Source: Lineus longissimus (lineage: Eukaryota > Nemertea > Pilidiophora > Heteronemertea > Lineidae). From it: a DNA stretch of 64,000 bases. The notes under the pieces were generated by a model. That model had not been told where the DNA came from, made no database searches, and saw only the letters and a list, made by a program, of their open reading frames with translations. Position numbers and translations under genes: made by a program. This document shows, in pieces, positions 13,501 to 26,700 of this stretch. The stretch is from assembly GCF_910592395.1 (NCBI RefSeq), contig NC_088314.1, forward strand, positions 7,564,001 to 7,628,000, read 5' to 3'. The first letter of the stretch is position 1. Each line of letters begins with the position of its first letter.

Positions 13501-16500
13501 GCATATATGTCACGGCAGCGGGGTACACGATAAACGCCAAGCCAGACCCTGCGAAGAGAAGAGAATGAGTGGTTAAACACCCTGCTGGTTCGTTGATATT
13601 TATGATTACCTGAAACAAAGTTCACGAATGAACCACGAATCTCCCAGAAGAGACATGTCTTAGATCAACGACTGTCAACCACGACTGAGCGATACCAACA
13701 CGTTACAGCGCCCCGACGTAGCGCTGGTAGCTCCCTTCTCCAAACACGTTCCCATCCTACTGGTTCAACTGATTCGTAACGCCGAACTTACCGCTGTCTA
13801 CGACCTTGTCCACTGTTGTGCCAAGTTTATTTGCCATGTATCCCAGGTACGAAAAGATGACGAAACCGGCGAAGATACTGGTGGTGCAGTTACCAACGGT
13901 TACGATCAAAGAATCCCTGAAAGCAATGGACAAATTATGTCAATGATGAGTCTCGGTGAAGCAGTAATATGTCCCCCTAAAAAAGTGTCCGACTCCCCGA
14001 TTGTATTCTGACGGATTTTTGTATACGGTTCTTTAGAGATCATGATAGCTATATCTCAGAGATTAAAAGCATATCATAGAATGCTTTTGCCAGTGAACTT
14101 ACCTCAGTACGTTGTTATGGAACCTGTTGTAGCTCGCCAGTGTGATGAGACCACCCCAACTAGTGGACAGAGAGAAGAAAATCTGGACGGCTGCATCGTT
14201 CCACACCTGATATAAGAGGAGGACAAAATAATCTGTTTATGATCATTTTAACTGACTTCTGCTTCACGTTCACCAAGAAACTACATGTAGTTATCTTATG
14301 GAAACAAATTGCGTGTCAAATACCTAAAGTATATTTTTGATAAACTTACCTTAGCGTCAAGAAGTCTAGACCACTCTGGGACGACGTAGAAGTAGATCCC
14401 ATCGCCGGCATGGTCAAGGGTCACTCCACGGAAGAACAAGATCACAAGAACCAAGTAAGGAAAAAGCGCGGTGAAGTAGACGACTTTTCCCGATGATTTT
14501 ATCCCCCGGATGAGGCAGAAGAAGACTATGACCCAGGCTAGCAAGAGGCAGAGAACTAGATCCCACTGGGGAAGACCAATGTCTTCGATTCCACCACTCA
14601 TTTTGAGAACCCGGTGTCTGAAAAACAAATCGTAAAGTAGCGTTACAATATTGGCCAAGACGACGTGCTGCCTGATGCGGTATTTTCAATCTTTCTCTCA
14701 CTTCCAGTTTACCGATAACCCATTCTACCATTAATAGAATTTCGAAGCCATTGGTTTTTATAACCGTGCATCTTAATCTGCCATCGAACACAGAGGGGAA
14801 CCTTGGAGTAACAAGGAAGAGCTAACTTTACCTTCATGGTGGCAACTGGGGGATTTGGGTTTATTGGTATAGGCTAATCGTCTTACTTGTAATATTCTTC
14901 GCTTGGGAGTATCCTCCGCTTCCCCGTCTTGTTGGTGTACAGAGACTCGTTCCACAGGCCTATTGCCTCCCCCAATATGGTGCAAGACCCGTTATCTTGT
15001 TGCACTTCCATATTGCCCGTGCAATTTAACTTGGGCAAAAGCAAACTGCAGTCTGAGAATAAATGTTTTGATGTACTTTGAGATAATTAAAAGATGCGGT
15101 CGCCTTTTGAGCAGCGACAGAAAAGGGCTAATGGTCAACCCCTTTCTTTTCAGCATCTACTTTCCTCTCAGCAGCGAAGAGTAAATGCTTAGCCTTCCTC
15201 CTGCTAAGTAGCGCAGAGCGAATGGTTAACTGCCTTCCTTCTCCTCAATTGCCAAGAGCGAATCAAATTGCTTTGTTACGGCAAAGAATGAATGATATCA
15301 TGCATGCTGCCTTTTCAGCGGCAAGGGTAATGCTATTCTGCTTGATTTTCAGCAGCAAAGACAAAATGGCCACCTACACTGCCTCTAATAAGCGGCCAAG
15401 AACGAGGAGTTTTTTAACGCGACATCAAGGAGCACTATACCTGAAGATACTTACGATCAGTGTTCCACCAGTTAGTACAATCCTGCCACGGCAGATAACT
15501 GGTGAAGGAACCAAACAGGTAGTAGATGGCCATCGCGATGATCATGTTGTAATAGATGCCCACTAGGCCGGATACCACCATCATTGCCACGCCCAGACCT
15601 AGAACAGATACGACATCAATATGTTTACGGCTTTTCCTTTTCTGCAATAGTACGATGCCAAAGTGAAGGAGTGTATTAACCTTGTTGCGTAAGATCAGCA
15701 ACTCCGTGCCAGAGCCAATGTTTGTTTTTTTTACATCTTTGGCTGTCAGATGAGAATGTTGAGGGAACGTGTATAGAAAATGAGGTGGCATCAAGGTTCA
15801 CCGATAATGTTGGCCGGCTGCATCCAATGGTTGCTGCATCATTCCTTGATTAATTTTGATGAGATGTGCTCGCAATGCGACACCTACCTTGAAATATTGG
15901 CGCAAACTCCCAGCATGTCAAAGGCCCATTACTGCAGAACTGCCCCAGAGATAGCTCCATAAAGAATAAAGGAATGCCCACGAATGTCAACATAATTATA
16001 TACGGGATGAAGAAGGCACCTCCGCCGTTTCTGTAGCAGAGGTATGGGAAGCGCCAGACGTTGCCTAATCCTACGGCGTACCCGAGGCAGGAGAGAAGGA
16101 AGTCGAGCTTTCCCGTCCAGTTGCCTCTTTCCTTGTTCTCGTCCTCTCCAAAGTGCTGCTTGCCGTCTGATGCCTCGAGAAGTTCGCGCTGCGAGAGAGT
16201 GGGTTGAAGAAAATATATTACACTATTCTGAGAGAAGCTGGGGGAGGGGGGGGGGGTAGTTTTATGCCCTCTATGATCATATTCGTGATACATTTAGCCA
16301 ACCGACCCTTCTGGATTTAAACCCAAATTGCTAGATAAGTGTAGGGTAGCTAACGTGTATGGAGAAGGAGGGGAACCAACCAGGCAAATAATATTTCCAC
16401 TGTAGTGGCTTTCACAAGATGAAATAACCTTATTTCCTCTTGACCTTATCGAGTCGTCCTGGGTTCGGACTCCTACCTGAGTACATGAAAGGGAACATGT

Positions 16501-17683
16501 GGAGAAGACGGAGTATCGCCTCAGCCAACAGTATCTTCCCTTTGACCTTGCCTTTCAACCGATAGACTTCATCGCAGAAGTTTGTTCTGTATGTCCGAAG
16601 AGGATGTGAGTATGTAGAAGGAAACATGTATGGAGAAGGACGTGCACGAACCAGACAGTTTCTACGAGTCTGTTTACAATATCAATCAGCATTGCACGGC
16701 GTCGGTTCATTCCACCGGTCTGTAAGATGAGTATAAGGAAGGGAACATGTTTGGAGAAGGGGGCCTACCGTTGATGTGCCGTGACTGCTTGGAAGGGGCG
16801 TATCTCCTGCCGTGGACCCCGTTTTAGAGGGCGTGGACGACCTGTAGCCCCCATTCGGATCATACACAGTGTACACGCCAGGGTCTAGATCAGTATTCAC
16901 AATCTCATCTCCTTGGTAACCATCGTTAGGGGTCCCATCAAGGTTTGGCCCTTCAATATATTTCTCCTTCCCCTTTTTCTTCTTGAAGAAATTTTTCTTG
17001 TCTTTCCGTTTCTTTCTGTCCGCACTTTTATCTGGTTTGTATTCGCCATCAGATTTGTTTTCTGTGGAGTCAGGCTGTAAAGAAATCAACAGGGTATAAA
17101 AACTGTCAACAAAGGGAATAGGAGTAAGGATGTCACATAAATATAGGATCACTCTTTTATGTCAAGGGTTATGTGTGTTGTCTGTGGGTTTTGTGGGGAC
17201 TTATCCATCATCATAAATTGGTCTTCTTATTCTGATATCATTACTCCCTTTTCCTCATACGGTACCTTGCGCTGTAACTGAAGTCTGCGTCAGCAGAGGT
17301 GAATATAGTTTTATTAGTTAATTCGAGAATGGAGAAACATGCATAACTCTAAAACGGAGAGGTAGGGATAAATATATAACAAGGAAGGACAAAGCATAAC
17401 AAAAACAGCAATAACGAAATTGTAGTTAAAATAACGGTGAACAAGGAAATTAATGTTAATTTCGAATTAATGATAAGAAAAAACTCCAAAAAAACATTAG
17501 GCAGGTCTTGCAAGCCTTACGGAGAGCTATGAATGACAAAGTATGTTTTTTATTGAAGAAATCCCCGATATTCCGCCAAAAACTGATAAAATACTATAAA
17601 TAGTATTTTTGCGAGTGATACAGATTGCGAAACCTGCCTAATGGAGAGAATTGCCCAAACCTTACCTCGAGAAGGTCAACCAT
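10592..17683 (-). CDS. SLC6-family sodium/chloride-dependent amino-acid transporter (glycine/B0,+ type)
   Basis: Fourteen coding exons on the minus strand: 17683..17666, 17074..16769, 16188..15888, 15598..15455, 15052..14887, 14617..14350, 14206..14103, 13916..13792, 13548..13436, 13023..12892, 12274..12074, 11818..11651, 11225..11037 and 10723..10592 (stop TGA). They sum to 2367 bases, 788 aa, with every phase closing. Residues 7-108 are a hydrophilic, Lys-rich cytoplasmic tail. TM1 holds the family signature GNVWRFPY (about 150-157); TM3 has IYYN; TM6 has [21 protein letters not shown] without its last N; TM8 has LTLGLDSQ, which carries sodium-site residues. The large second extracellular loop has a Cys pair (WQDC, DHC) and four Asn-glycosylation sequons (NCT, NGS, NES, NKT). 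The protein should import an amino acid across the plasma membrane with sodium and chloride. Sequence is nearest SLC6A5/A9/A14, but the substrate cannot be fixed. The C-terminus SAV fits a class I PDZ ligand. The second base of the ninth intron's flanking codons and the 18-base first exon were chosen by phase, and the first exon is the least certain. Confidence 0.9.
10779..11090. repeat. tandem duplication of an SLC6 exon end, about four degenerate copies
   Basis: Units of about 80-110 bases share a T-rich block, CCATTGATTGTTA or CCATTGGTACTGT, then GGAGAGTGCGGGATTGCTGA and AAACTTACA. Copies end near 10855, 10960, 11037 and 11090. The rightmost copy includes the real 3' end of coding exon 11225..11037; the others fill the last intron. 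Confidence 0.7.
15085..15420. repeat. degenerate tandem repeat in an SLC6 intron
   Basis: The motif CAGC(A/G)GCGAAGAGTAAATGGT, followed by CCTTC or CTTTT, returns about six times at spacings near 50-60 bases between exons 15598..15455 and 15052..14887. The array nearly fills this intron. Confidence 0.6.
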
Positions 17684-18195
17684 ATCCGAGGAAAACTAGA
17701 ATAACATAATTGGCGATATGCAAGAAAGACGCTACATGATGCTATGCTTGCAATCTCCCCGCCTTCAAAATATTCGGCTTTCAAGGGGTTAATCAGTAAC
17801 TGTGATAATTATAGTCTGACCATTTTCTACCTGTAACTATGGGTATAATTATGTTTTTGTGGTCCTTTATTGTCAACCAAGAGCAAATCAAGTCGTTTGC
17901 CTTGATTAGAATGTCAATTTGCACAAATGACTTTATCCAATAAATGTATCATTATATTTGCATGAAACAATTATCACTCAGGTTATACGTATATCATATC
18001 AAATACTTCTGACAAGCATGTATCGACATGTAAGATATGAAGTATAACATATTTTTGCATGTAAGATAGGTTTAGCTGCACAACATGTACAATACGGATA
18101 AGTAGACGTTCGTATATGCGGCTGAAGCACATTTTGTTGTCATAAAAAACTTGCATCGACAGCTGTAGATGTTCGATACTTTGAGCTTGACAGAA

Positions 18196-18341
18196 AGTAG
18201 AACCTCACTGTTAAGGACACCAATACTGTCGTTAATAGGGAGGTGCAAGTATAGATGTCAAATTGCAGCGACCCATTGGGACCGTGTCCCTCGTAGAGGA
18301 GGTGTCCTCAACAGAGGTGTCCGCTAAGGGAGGTTCAACTG
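18196..18341 (-). mobile_element. short TA-flanked inverted-repeat element (copy 1 of 3)
   Basis: The ends are imperfect inverted repeats: AGTAGAACCTC at the left and GAGGTTCAACTG in degenerate form at the right (GGGAGGTTCAACTG), followed by TA. The interior repeats GGTGTCC / GGACACC blocks. The same family is present at 38028-38221 and 52130-52307 in the other orientation. The element has no coding capacity. Confidence 0.65.
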
Positions 18342-18799
18342 TAGTTAATCATCAATATGAAATGTAGAGAATTCATGAATATACTCATATTGGGGAACAT
18401 CCTGCTTCGTGTTGTCATAATAAATCAAGTCACGACTAGCAAATAGCTCTTTTTTGTGGATATTAATCACCTGAAGATGACTGATTTGACCCAATTTAAG
18501 CTTCTGCCTAGAAAGCCCGCTTTAAAATTCCTAGTATGATGAATGCGAGTTTATAGGGTGACAGCTGTACAAGCACCATTGCAGCAGCCTGCAAGTTTTT
18601 TTAAAGCACTAACAATCGACTGGGCCTTAATTACACATCGTTCTGTTCAGTGAACATTCCGAGTAAAACAAGGCATGGCAAATGTGGTAACTGACTCAAC
18701 TAAAACACTGATGGCACCGAGCGCAGGGAGCCAAACTCCTGCAGGGGACGAGCAATCTGGGGGCAATTGTTCTCGTTACACCAGTTTTTTCTTTGTTTT

Positions 18800-19250
18800 A
18801 CTTGAATATAGGGGTGGTTTCAAAATGGCCACGGGCATTAATTTTTGCAAACGATTGTTCCCCATGTCACATTTCAACAATGAGTCATGGTTTTAGTTCA
18901 GTTCAGATGCCAGTAGAATTTGAATAAAAACGGTGGTTTCAAAACGGCCGCGGGTATTTTTCTGCAATTGTTCTCCCATGTCACATTTCAACCATGAGTC
19001 ATGGTTGCCAGTAGCATTTGAATATATGGGTGGTTTCAAAACGGCCGCGGGTATTTTTTCACCCATTTTTCTCCCATGTCACATTTCAACCATGTCCAGT
19101 TGCCAGTGGAATTTGAATATATATGGGTTGTTTCAAAACGGCCACGGGTATTTTCGTAAACGATGTATTGTCTCCAATGTCACATTTCAACCATGTGTCA
19201 CGGTTAAGTCCAATTGCCAGTGGAATTTGAATTCAAAATTGCCGCGGCCC
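18800..19250. repeat. four-copy tandem repeat, about 96-118 bases per unit
   Basis: Each unit reads TTGAATATATGGGTGGTTTC, then AAAACGGCCGCGGGTATTTT, then CCCATGTCACATTTCAACCA and TGAGTCATGGTTGCCAGT. The GGTGGTTTC block begins near 18812, 18932, 19030 and 19125. Neighbouring units differ by scattered substitutions. Confidence 0.85.
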
Positions 19251-20514
19251 TGTTTGTGTCCAGGGCCGGAGAAGTTAAGAGAACATTAACCCCGGATTAT
19301 TTTCTCAGGATGCAACCCATATAAGCTCGGCAAGGTGCCGATCGAGTTGAAAGCTCTAAAGTTCTGGATGGCACTGTCGATGAACCAGCTCAAGGTGCTC
19401 TTTCAACTTCCTCGATCAGCTCGGGACTGGAATCAGCTGTTGACCTATATATCTATATGGGACTAAATTACTACTCAAACAAATCACCCCTGGACCAAAC
19501 ATCATCGGAAGAAAAAGACAATGCATAACCTTAGAGAAATTAACCTACCGTCCCATATTCTTCCATTTTTTAATTGCAAGTCCTTCTGATCAGTATCTTT
19601 AAATAAGACAAAGTTCCTTCTTGGGCGGATTGTACTATGTGTATATTCACATATTTGCTAATACGTTTTGTGTGTGTGGGACATTTGCTTGTTTCGGTCC
19701 AGTAAGCCCTTACAATTTGTCCCACAATAAACGCATACTAATCCTCTTGCCATGTTTTCATATGAATAGCGTCCCACGTAATGTCTCTGAGCATGCGCGA
19801 TGGCTTTGAGGGAATTCCCACTTTGTGAATAGGATGAATGGGCGTCCACCTGTGGGTCATGGAGATTTAATTTGTAGCTTGCTTGCTCATCATATAAGGG
19901 TGGCTGTGTCTGGGGAGTAACACCCTGTTATGACGAATTAAAAAAACAAACTTTGGCGAGGTTTGCACAAAATACTTCGGAAAAAGAAGTGTTCTCCCTA
20001 ATAGAGCATTATATCTTGAAACTATAGTGACTCCATTTTGCCACTCTAAGAAACACCAAACTCATCCAAAATCCACAAAATCCACAAAATGGTAAAAGTG
20101 TTACAAGGAGGACATTGCCACATTTAGTCTTTGTGTCCCCGAACAATATCTTGTCCCGGGGGCGATTTTTCGTGTTTGAAAGAGTTCTGGTGTTCATAAG
20201 ATGACTTCAATGTGATATCTCTGTTAGGTCATCCCGACTCTCATCATCATCAGCCTCATCCCCATCCTCATCATTACCATCACCATCTTTATCGGTTTTG
20301 GCATTGCATGCATTGCGGCATAGCCTTTGCCATTTACTTTGCTGACACATGTGGACTCGCCATGCAAGGGAATGAGGATACAATTCGCCATAAAAAACAA
20401 CAATACAATCAAAGTCTAAATAAAGGTATTGGATACAGCAGTGTGCTGGCCAGTATCGGATGCAAGCGGGATGATGTTACCGTATCCGGTTTAGGTTCGC
20501 AAATTTGAATTTCG

Positions 20515-20773
20515 CGCTCCCTGACGTCACGATAATATGACTTCGGCGGATAGGAAAGAGTGGCTACCAACAAAGATGGTGGTCAAAAATATTTGCGTGC
20601 ATTTTTGCGGCATAAAAACGACCGATTTTGTTGTCTAAACAGAGAAAAACACGCCGGCTTGTGGTTCTGTTGATGCATAAGAATCAGTAGTCAAAATACA
20701 GCGTTTAAATAGAAACCGTAAGCGCTCGGCGCATGAAAATCTCGAAGAAGAAGGCTCGGCTTTGCCTTCGAAA
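20515..20773 (+). promoter_or_regulatory. USP19: USP19 promoter and 5' UTR
   Basis: A perfect cAMP-response-type octamer TGACGTCA lies at 20522-20529, about 245 bases upstream of the chosen ATG, in CpG-containing sequence. Further down is AAGATGGTGG (20572-20581), similar to a YY1-type initiator element. An in-frame TAA at 20678-20680 with no ATG between it and 20774 supports the chosen start. There is no clear TATA box. Confidence 0.45.
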
Positions 20774-23700
20774 ATGATGGCATCCGGCGATCATCAGCGT
20801 TCACATGGTTCAGAAGACATGACGACGGGTGAAGGCCATGCGGCGAATGACGACGAAGATCTGTCCCTGGATGGTGTGGAGCTTGCTCCCTCTGTGGCAT
20901 TCTCATCGTTAGCTGACCGAGAGGAAGCCGTGATGAAAAAAGAAGGGGTGGAAGAAAATTTTGAAGGGGAAGAAAAGTTGCAGTTATCGGGATCGAATTT
21001 GCAGCTATCATCGGATGAGAAGGAAGCTGGGACGGTCACGATGGAACCTGGTGGTGTAGGAACACCATCACCTGTAAAAGATGAAACACTGAGTGAGTTT
21101 TACCGCTCGCTGTCTTATGAGAATATGCCCTTCCTTTGCCAGATACGCCGGTACCACCTAGGGTCGTGAAAACAAACTGACTTTACAATATGTTTTTACG
21201 GTCAATGACATGGTCTTCAACCATGAAGATCTATTGTAAAAATGGTTTGTTTTCCCGTCCCTAGGTGGTACCGCCGTATCTTGCAAAGGGCCTATAATTG
21301 ACACAGCACAGTCTTCATTCATTACTTTTACTTCAATCTTCATTTCACCACCACCACATGTTTTTCATAGGCATAGCGCTCTGCACTTGTGATATAACAA
21401 TCATGCCTTTGACCATTTATCTGAATATCAGACTAAATTGTACCTAAGTTGTGGGACTGAGAAGTGACATCAGTTTTGACAACAATGGCATTTTGCCCTT
21501 CGTGGTAGCCTAATAATATGTGAGTGTTGAGGGCAATTATTGCTTCGTTTCATATCAGTCAGTGCTTGTAAACCCAAATACACTCAAATATATTCTTTTT
21601 CTTCCTAATTTTTTTCAGTTCTGAAGTCAAGCTGGACACAAACAGAGAAAGATGTTGTAATCACATTGATCGTTGGATCAAAGTTGAAGTCCGAGTACAT
21701 GGATGTTGCATTCACAGATGATGGTGTTGAGGTCAAGTTAGTGGGTGAGTATCGCTATGGTGTTGAACGATTGGGGGCAGGTGTGTTCACACCCAGGCAA
21801 GTTGCATCCCTCTTGCGGTGATTGCCTTGATTGCATCATTGATATATTTTATTTGAGCCTTGATGTTTGGTACAAGACAGTCTGGGCCTGTCCCCCAAGC
21901 TCACTGTGCATGTTGTTTGGGGACCAGCCTAGCCCCGTAGACTTCTCTCTAACATCTGATATGGCATCAACCTCCATGATCAGCTATATGAGGTACCAGA
22001 TTGCAGGGAGAAGTTAACTTTAAAGACAGCTGTCTTTGTTACAGATTTCTAGAGGAATAAAGAAAAATTATGGATGCGTTTTAAGGTTTCTCTGCTCATT
22101 TCAGATGGGAGACACTGGGAATGTCAGTTTTATGAGCCAGTTGTGAAACAGATGAGTCGTGTTGCCTTTAAGAATCAAAGCATTATACTCACGGTGATGA
22201 AAAGGACTCTGGATGAATGGCCATTGCTACAGCCTGAGGTGGAATCTAAAGCAGAAAGTGGTTAGTATCTATTAAAATGAGTTCATTTTGGGGATCACTT
22301 CCTATGTTACACTATACCTTATTTTGTGATTGACTGTAGGGACGAGATTCTGATTGTGCAGTGGGCTAAAAACTCAGCCGAACTTTGAAAAAAATTGTTA
22401 AAACTCACGGGAGGTCTTGTTACCTTGAAATCTAGAAATAGTCCACTGACTGTGCTTTATAATTCTGCAAAATCTGCTAATTCTGTTATATCTACAATAG
22501 GAATTTAACTGATTGCAGGTAAACCACCCTACAAAATATCGCATGCCAAGAACCAGTGGTATGAGAAAGACCAGGATGTGATTGTGGTGAACATGTATGT
22601 CAAACAAGTCATCAAGGAGACCTTATCGGTTGTATTTGATGTGAGAACATTGACCATCCAGTTCCAAACAAGGTTTGTAGAAAAGTTCTCAATAACTTCT
22701 GCCATGGAAAGGATGGCTGATATGAATAAAGTCTAGCAAATGCATTTACTTCAATTTTGTACAGAAAGGCCCAGTGTAAATGTACATGGAGTTATAGATA
22801 AAAGCATTTGCTAGTCTTTATTAATATCACCCATTATTTCGACTATCAATTCAAAAAATAATCAGATTGGCGGTGTGGATGAAAATTGGTCTGTCCCAGG
22901 GGTAGTGGTTTGGTCTTTATGACTTGGCCACTGCACATGGTGTGCCAGGATATATCATGTGATAGAAGACTTGACTCTCAGACTGGATAGGTTTCCTTTG
23001 GCCTATCCTGTTTCTTCCACTTTCATTAAAAAGCACCCAAGTTCGTAACAGAACTACAAGGTGTTACTTGTTATTTCATGTTGGACATTATTTTGGTGTT
23101 GACCATTGGTGGTTTATCAGATTCTAGCAAATGAATCGGTGATTTCTTTGTTGCTTTTAAAAACTGACTTTCACGGAAGTATTTTCCCTTCAATTTCAGT
23201 GATGCAACATTCCTGAAGTTGTACGACCAGACCACCGTGGACACTATGTTTTCCTGGACCCTAGATCTTCGTTACTCAATCGTACCATCAGAATGTAAAT
23301 ACAGATTAACGCCTGCTCTTATAGAGATCACAATGAAGAAAATGGAAACCAAACGTTGGGGAGCGCTGGAGGCTCCGTCTGCTAAAGGTGAGAGACAACA
23401 TGGTTGGTTCAATGATTGTCATAAACAACATTTCGAGTCAACTGTTTGTGGTCATAGTTTGTGAATGAATTGATTTGAGACTCAAGTTTGGGGTGAAAAA
23501 TAAAGGAGAAGAATAAAACAATGAAACTGAAAAGAAGATTTGGGTATTTGAAAATTTATCTCAGGAGTGAGGTGTGTTCCTCCCTTCACTAAACAAAAAA
23601 CTGGCATAGGACTGTAATCTACTAATATTTTTCAGAGGCGGCAAAAACTCCCTCGAACACATGGATGCCAGCATCAAAGACGTCTGAGATGAAAACGTCT

Positions 23701-26700
23701 GCTTCCTCTTCCACACTTTCCTCTAAAGCGGAGACGACATCATCCAAAGATACCGGTTGCGCCCCTCCAAAACGATCGGCCTCGTCTGATTGGATCCCAC
23801 TAGACAACAAGGAAAACTCTCAAGTATGCAATTTTCGTCAGAAGGGTCAAGTCATGGGGCAATTTTTATGATTGGGTATTGTAAACATATATAAGAGGAG
23901 CTCTTGGTGATATCTTTGGTTCATCTAGCGACTATGACTCTTGCAGGTATCTGTCTTGGCTGCCTTCCTTGGGCTGCTTTCATGTGAGGGATTTTTATTG
24001 GAGTTTCTTTTCCAGTGACGATCTCTAGGTCCTGAAGACTCCCCCTGTGGACATGAACTCTGATGTCAATGTCTGTGCTGCTCTCGAATCATGTTAGCAA
24101 TAATTTGATTAAAAAGTTATCTTTTTCTGTGTCCATTTTCAATGATAATATTCACTTGCATATCTTTGTAGAAGCCAACGGCCAAAGTGTCTCCCCTAAA
24201 CAAAACAACCAAGGAGAAGCCGAGTCTAGATATTGTGGTTAGCCCGGGGACAACAGGCTTGGATAACTTGGGCAACACCTGCTTCTTGAACAGCGTCCTG
24301 CAAGTCCTTGCAAACACGCGAGAGTTGAGAGACTATCTTCTAGGTATGTCAAGAAGAACTTTTTTTCGTTCTACTTCGCTCTGGAGTAAAGAGACCTGAC
24401 CATCCTTCCTGGTGATTTAGTGTGTTGGTTCATTTGTATGAACTTCTCTATATTTCTAATGTTTCTCTCATCTTGATTTTCAGAATCCCAGTTCCAGAAG
24501 GAGATCAACACGGATAACCCGCTTGGCTCTGGTGGAAAGTTGGTGGTGGCCTTTGCTGTTTTGTTACGGGTGTTGTGGTCGGGGAAACATTACTCATATG
24601 CTCCCTCAAAATTAAAGGTATGCAGACTTTGGTGAACTCAACATTAGTTTGATCTGAATACTATAGGTGGCAATGCTTTTGAATACTATTTGCCAGTTCA
24701 GAGAAAAGTAAGCACTGTTCAGCAATAATTTGATATCCAAACGATTTCAGTTGCGTTGGCGCAGGCTGAAAAATGGCTTTCGCAACAAAAGGGTTAAGTT
24801 TGGCACATATTCTGGGCTGAACTTAAAGTGATACTATGATGTGATTTACAACTTTGCGGAAATACGTCCGTTTTTAATTGTTGATCACAAATGTAAAGCT
24901 CAAATTTTCCATTTTTAGCTCAGCTGACAAAGTCAGCGGAGCTAGTAGAATAGCTGTTCAAATGGTGTCCGTCCTGCAATCCATCCATCCATCCATCCAT
25001 CCATCCATCTAGGGACCCATCTGTGGACAAAATTGGACATTTCTGATTGGGAAGGCCTAGCCACTTCGTTGACGGTGCTAAATTAGGAGTTGCCCAAGGT
25101 GAACTCAAAACACGAAAAATCAGCGCGATCCGACCTGTATTAAGAGAATGAGGTCATTTCGCGTTTAGATTTCTTTCCCTTTTTACCTCGGTCCACAGAG
25201 CAAATATTGTTTTCAAATGTGGCTGAATATTTTTTAATATTTTTTAATTTTTTACTTTTAATGGAATTAATATAGTTTTCACCGCCAGTTGGCGCTGCAG
25301 GCACATTGACTGAATTTTGGCGATTTCAAATTTGGCGGTGGCTCAACTTTTTGCAAGCAGTGCCGCTGATTGGCCGAGCGATAGAAGAGATGCCACCATT
25401 TAAAAATGGCGGTAGTCGCCGCTTCAATGAAGGTGAGTGAAATTTCTCATGTTCAATCGGTTGATACTCTTTTAATCAACATGACCATGTACCTGAAATT
25501 TGTTTAGGTACTGAAAAGAGTCTATATAATTCAGATTTATCGATAGTTTTTTATAATATTGCGGAAATTTTGTGCACAAATTAGCGAAAGTTGGTGCTCG
25601 TCTCATGTCATTTTAGAGCGAGAAATTTGTTTCCGTCGATCTCTACCACTGAAAAATCGCTTGCATAGCTTCGAATTTTTGTGAAAATAAGTATCTGAAC
25701 TTGGTTTCAAATAGTCTAGAGAGTTATCTTTGTGGTGATACATATGGTATGTGATAAATATTTGTCGAATTTGTGAAATTCGGTTTTCAAACGTGCCGAT
25801 GAAGCAAGCAATCTCGCGTGAATTTTGCAAGTCCTGATATGTCGACCGGGTGTCAAAAATCACTCGCCTAAATTCAATTCAAAGATCAAAAATAATATCT
25901 GAACTTAGTTTCAAATAGCCTACGCAATTATCATTTCGGTGATATATAATGCATGCATGTAATAATTGATTAATCTGCCTAAAACGCGCAATTAAAACGG
26001 CGAAAGATCGTGATAAACACTCTGGTGGCGGTCGCACTAAATAACGACCGGTAGGGCCCGGCGTCTGGCGGAGAAAAAAAGGTAGCGCCCGGAGTTTGAA
26101 ACGGGATTTTTATGCACTTTTAACTGTATATATATGTTGTTTGGATGTATTTCTAACTGTTCTGTAACTTTGATGACCAAGCTTGCGCCCAAAGTTGGTA
26201 AAATTGATGCTTGTTTATGGACTGCGCTAGCGACCGGAGAATTCGCCGTCGGCCATTTTGGCTACGGTCCCCGAGTTGTTATGGATGGCAATTTTGCAAC
26301 ATATTTCGCCATTTACGTTTGTTTACAATTATTTTGAAAGTCACATTATGACATCGTAGTATGAATCCCACTGCAGTTTCGTTACGCAGCAATGCTCATG
26401 TTTTTGGTTTGCAATCCTGTACTGTCTGTACACTGCGCTGTGCATGGCTGTACTGTAGCTGTAAAAAAGACAAAAACCATAGCCAAGCCCTATAGGACAG
26501 GCTTAGAGTATAACTCAACAGGCCCTCATGATTCATTTGATGGACACCTTATTTGATAGTACCTCATCATTAAGTCCACTAGATCCTGTTCTGTCACATG
26601 TCGTAGACGATAGACAATTTTCAAAATGTAGTACACCACTCGCTCATCTTTAAGCCCAGCTCTCGGCTCACATCAATCATCATGTGGGCACGGTTGGCTG

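Larger units (their letters stand above)
17684..20514. other. spacer between the divergent SLC6 and USP19 genes
   Basis: About 2.8 kb with no convincing exon. It should contain the SLC6 5' UTR and promoter next to 17683, but I see no decisive core motif. It holds one copy of a TA-flanked element (18196-18341) and a four-copy tandem repeat (18800-19250). ATG-started frames here are short and translate across repeat units. Confidence 0.5.
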
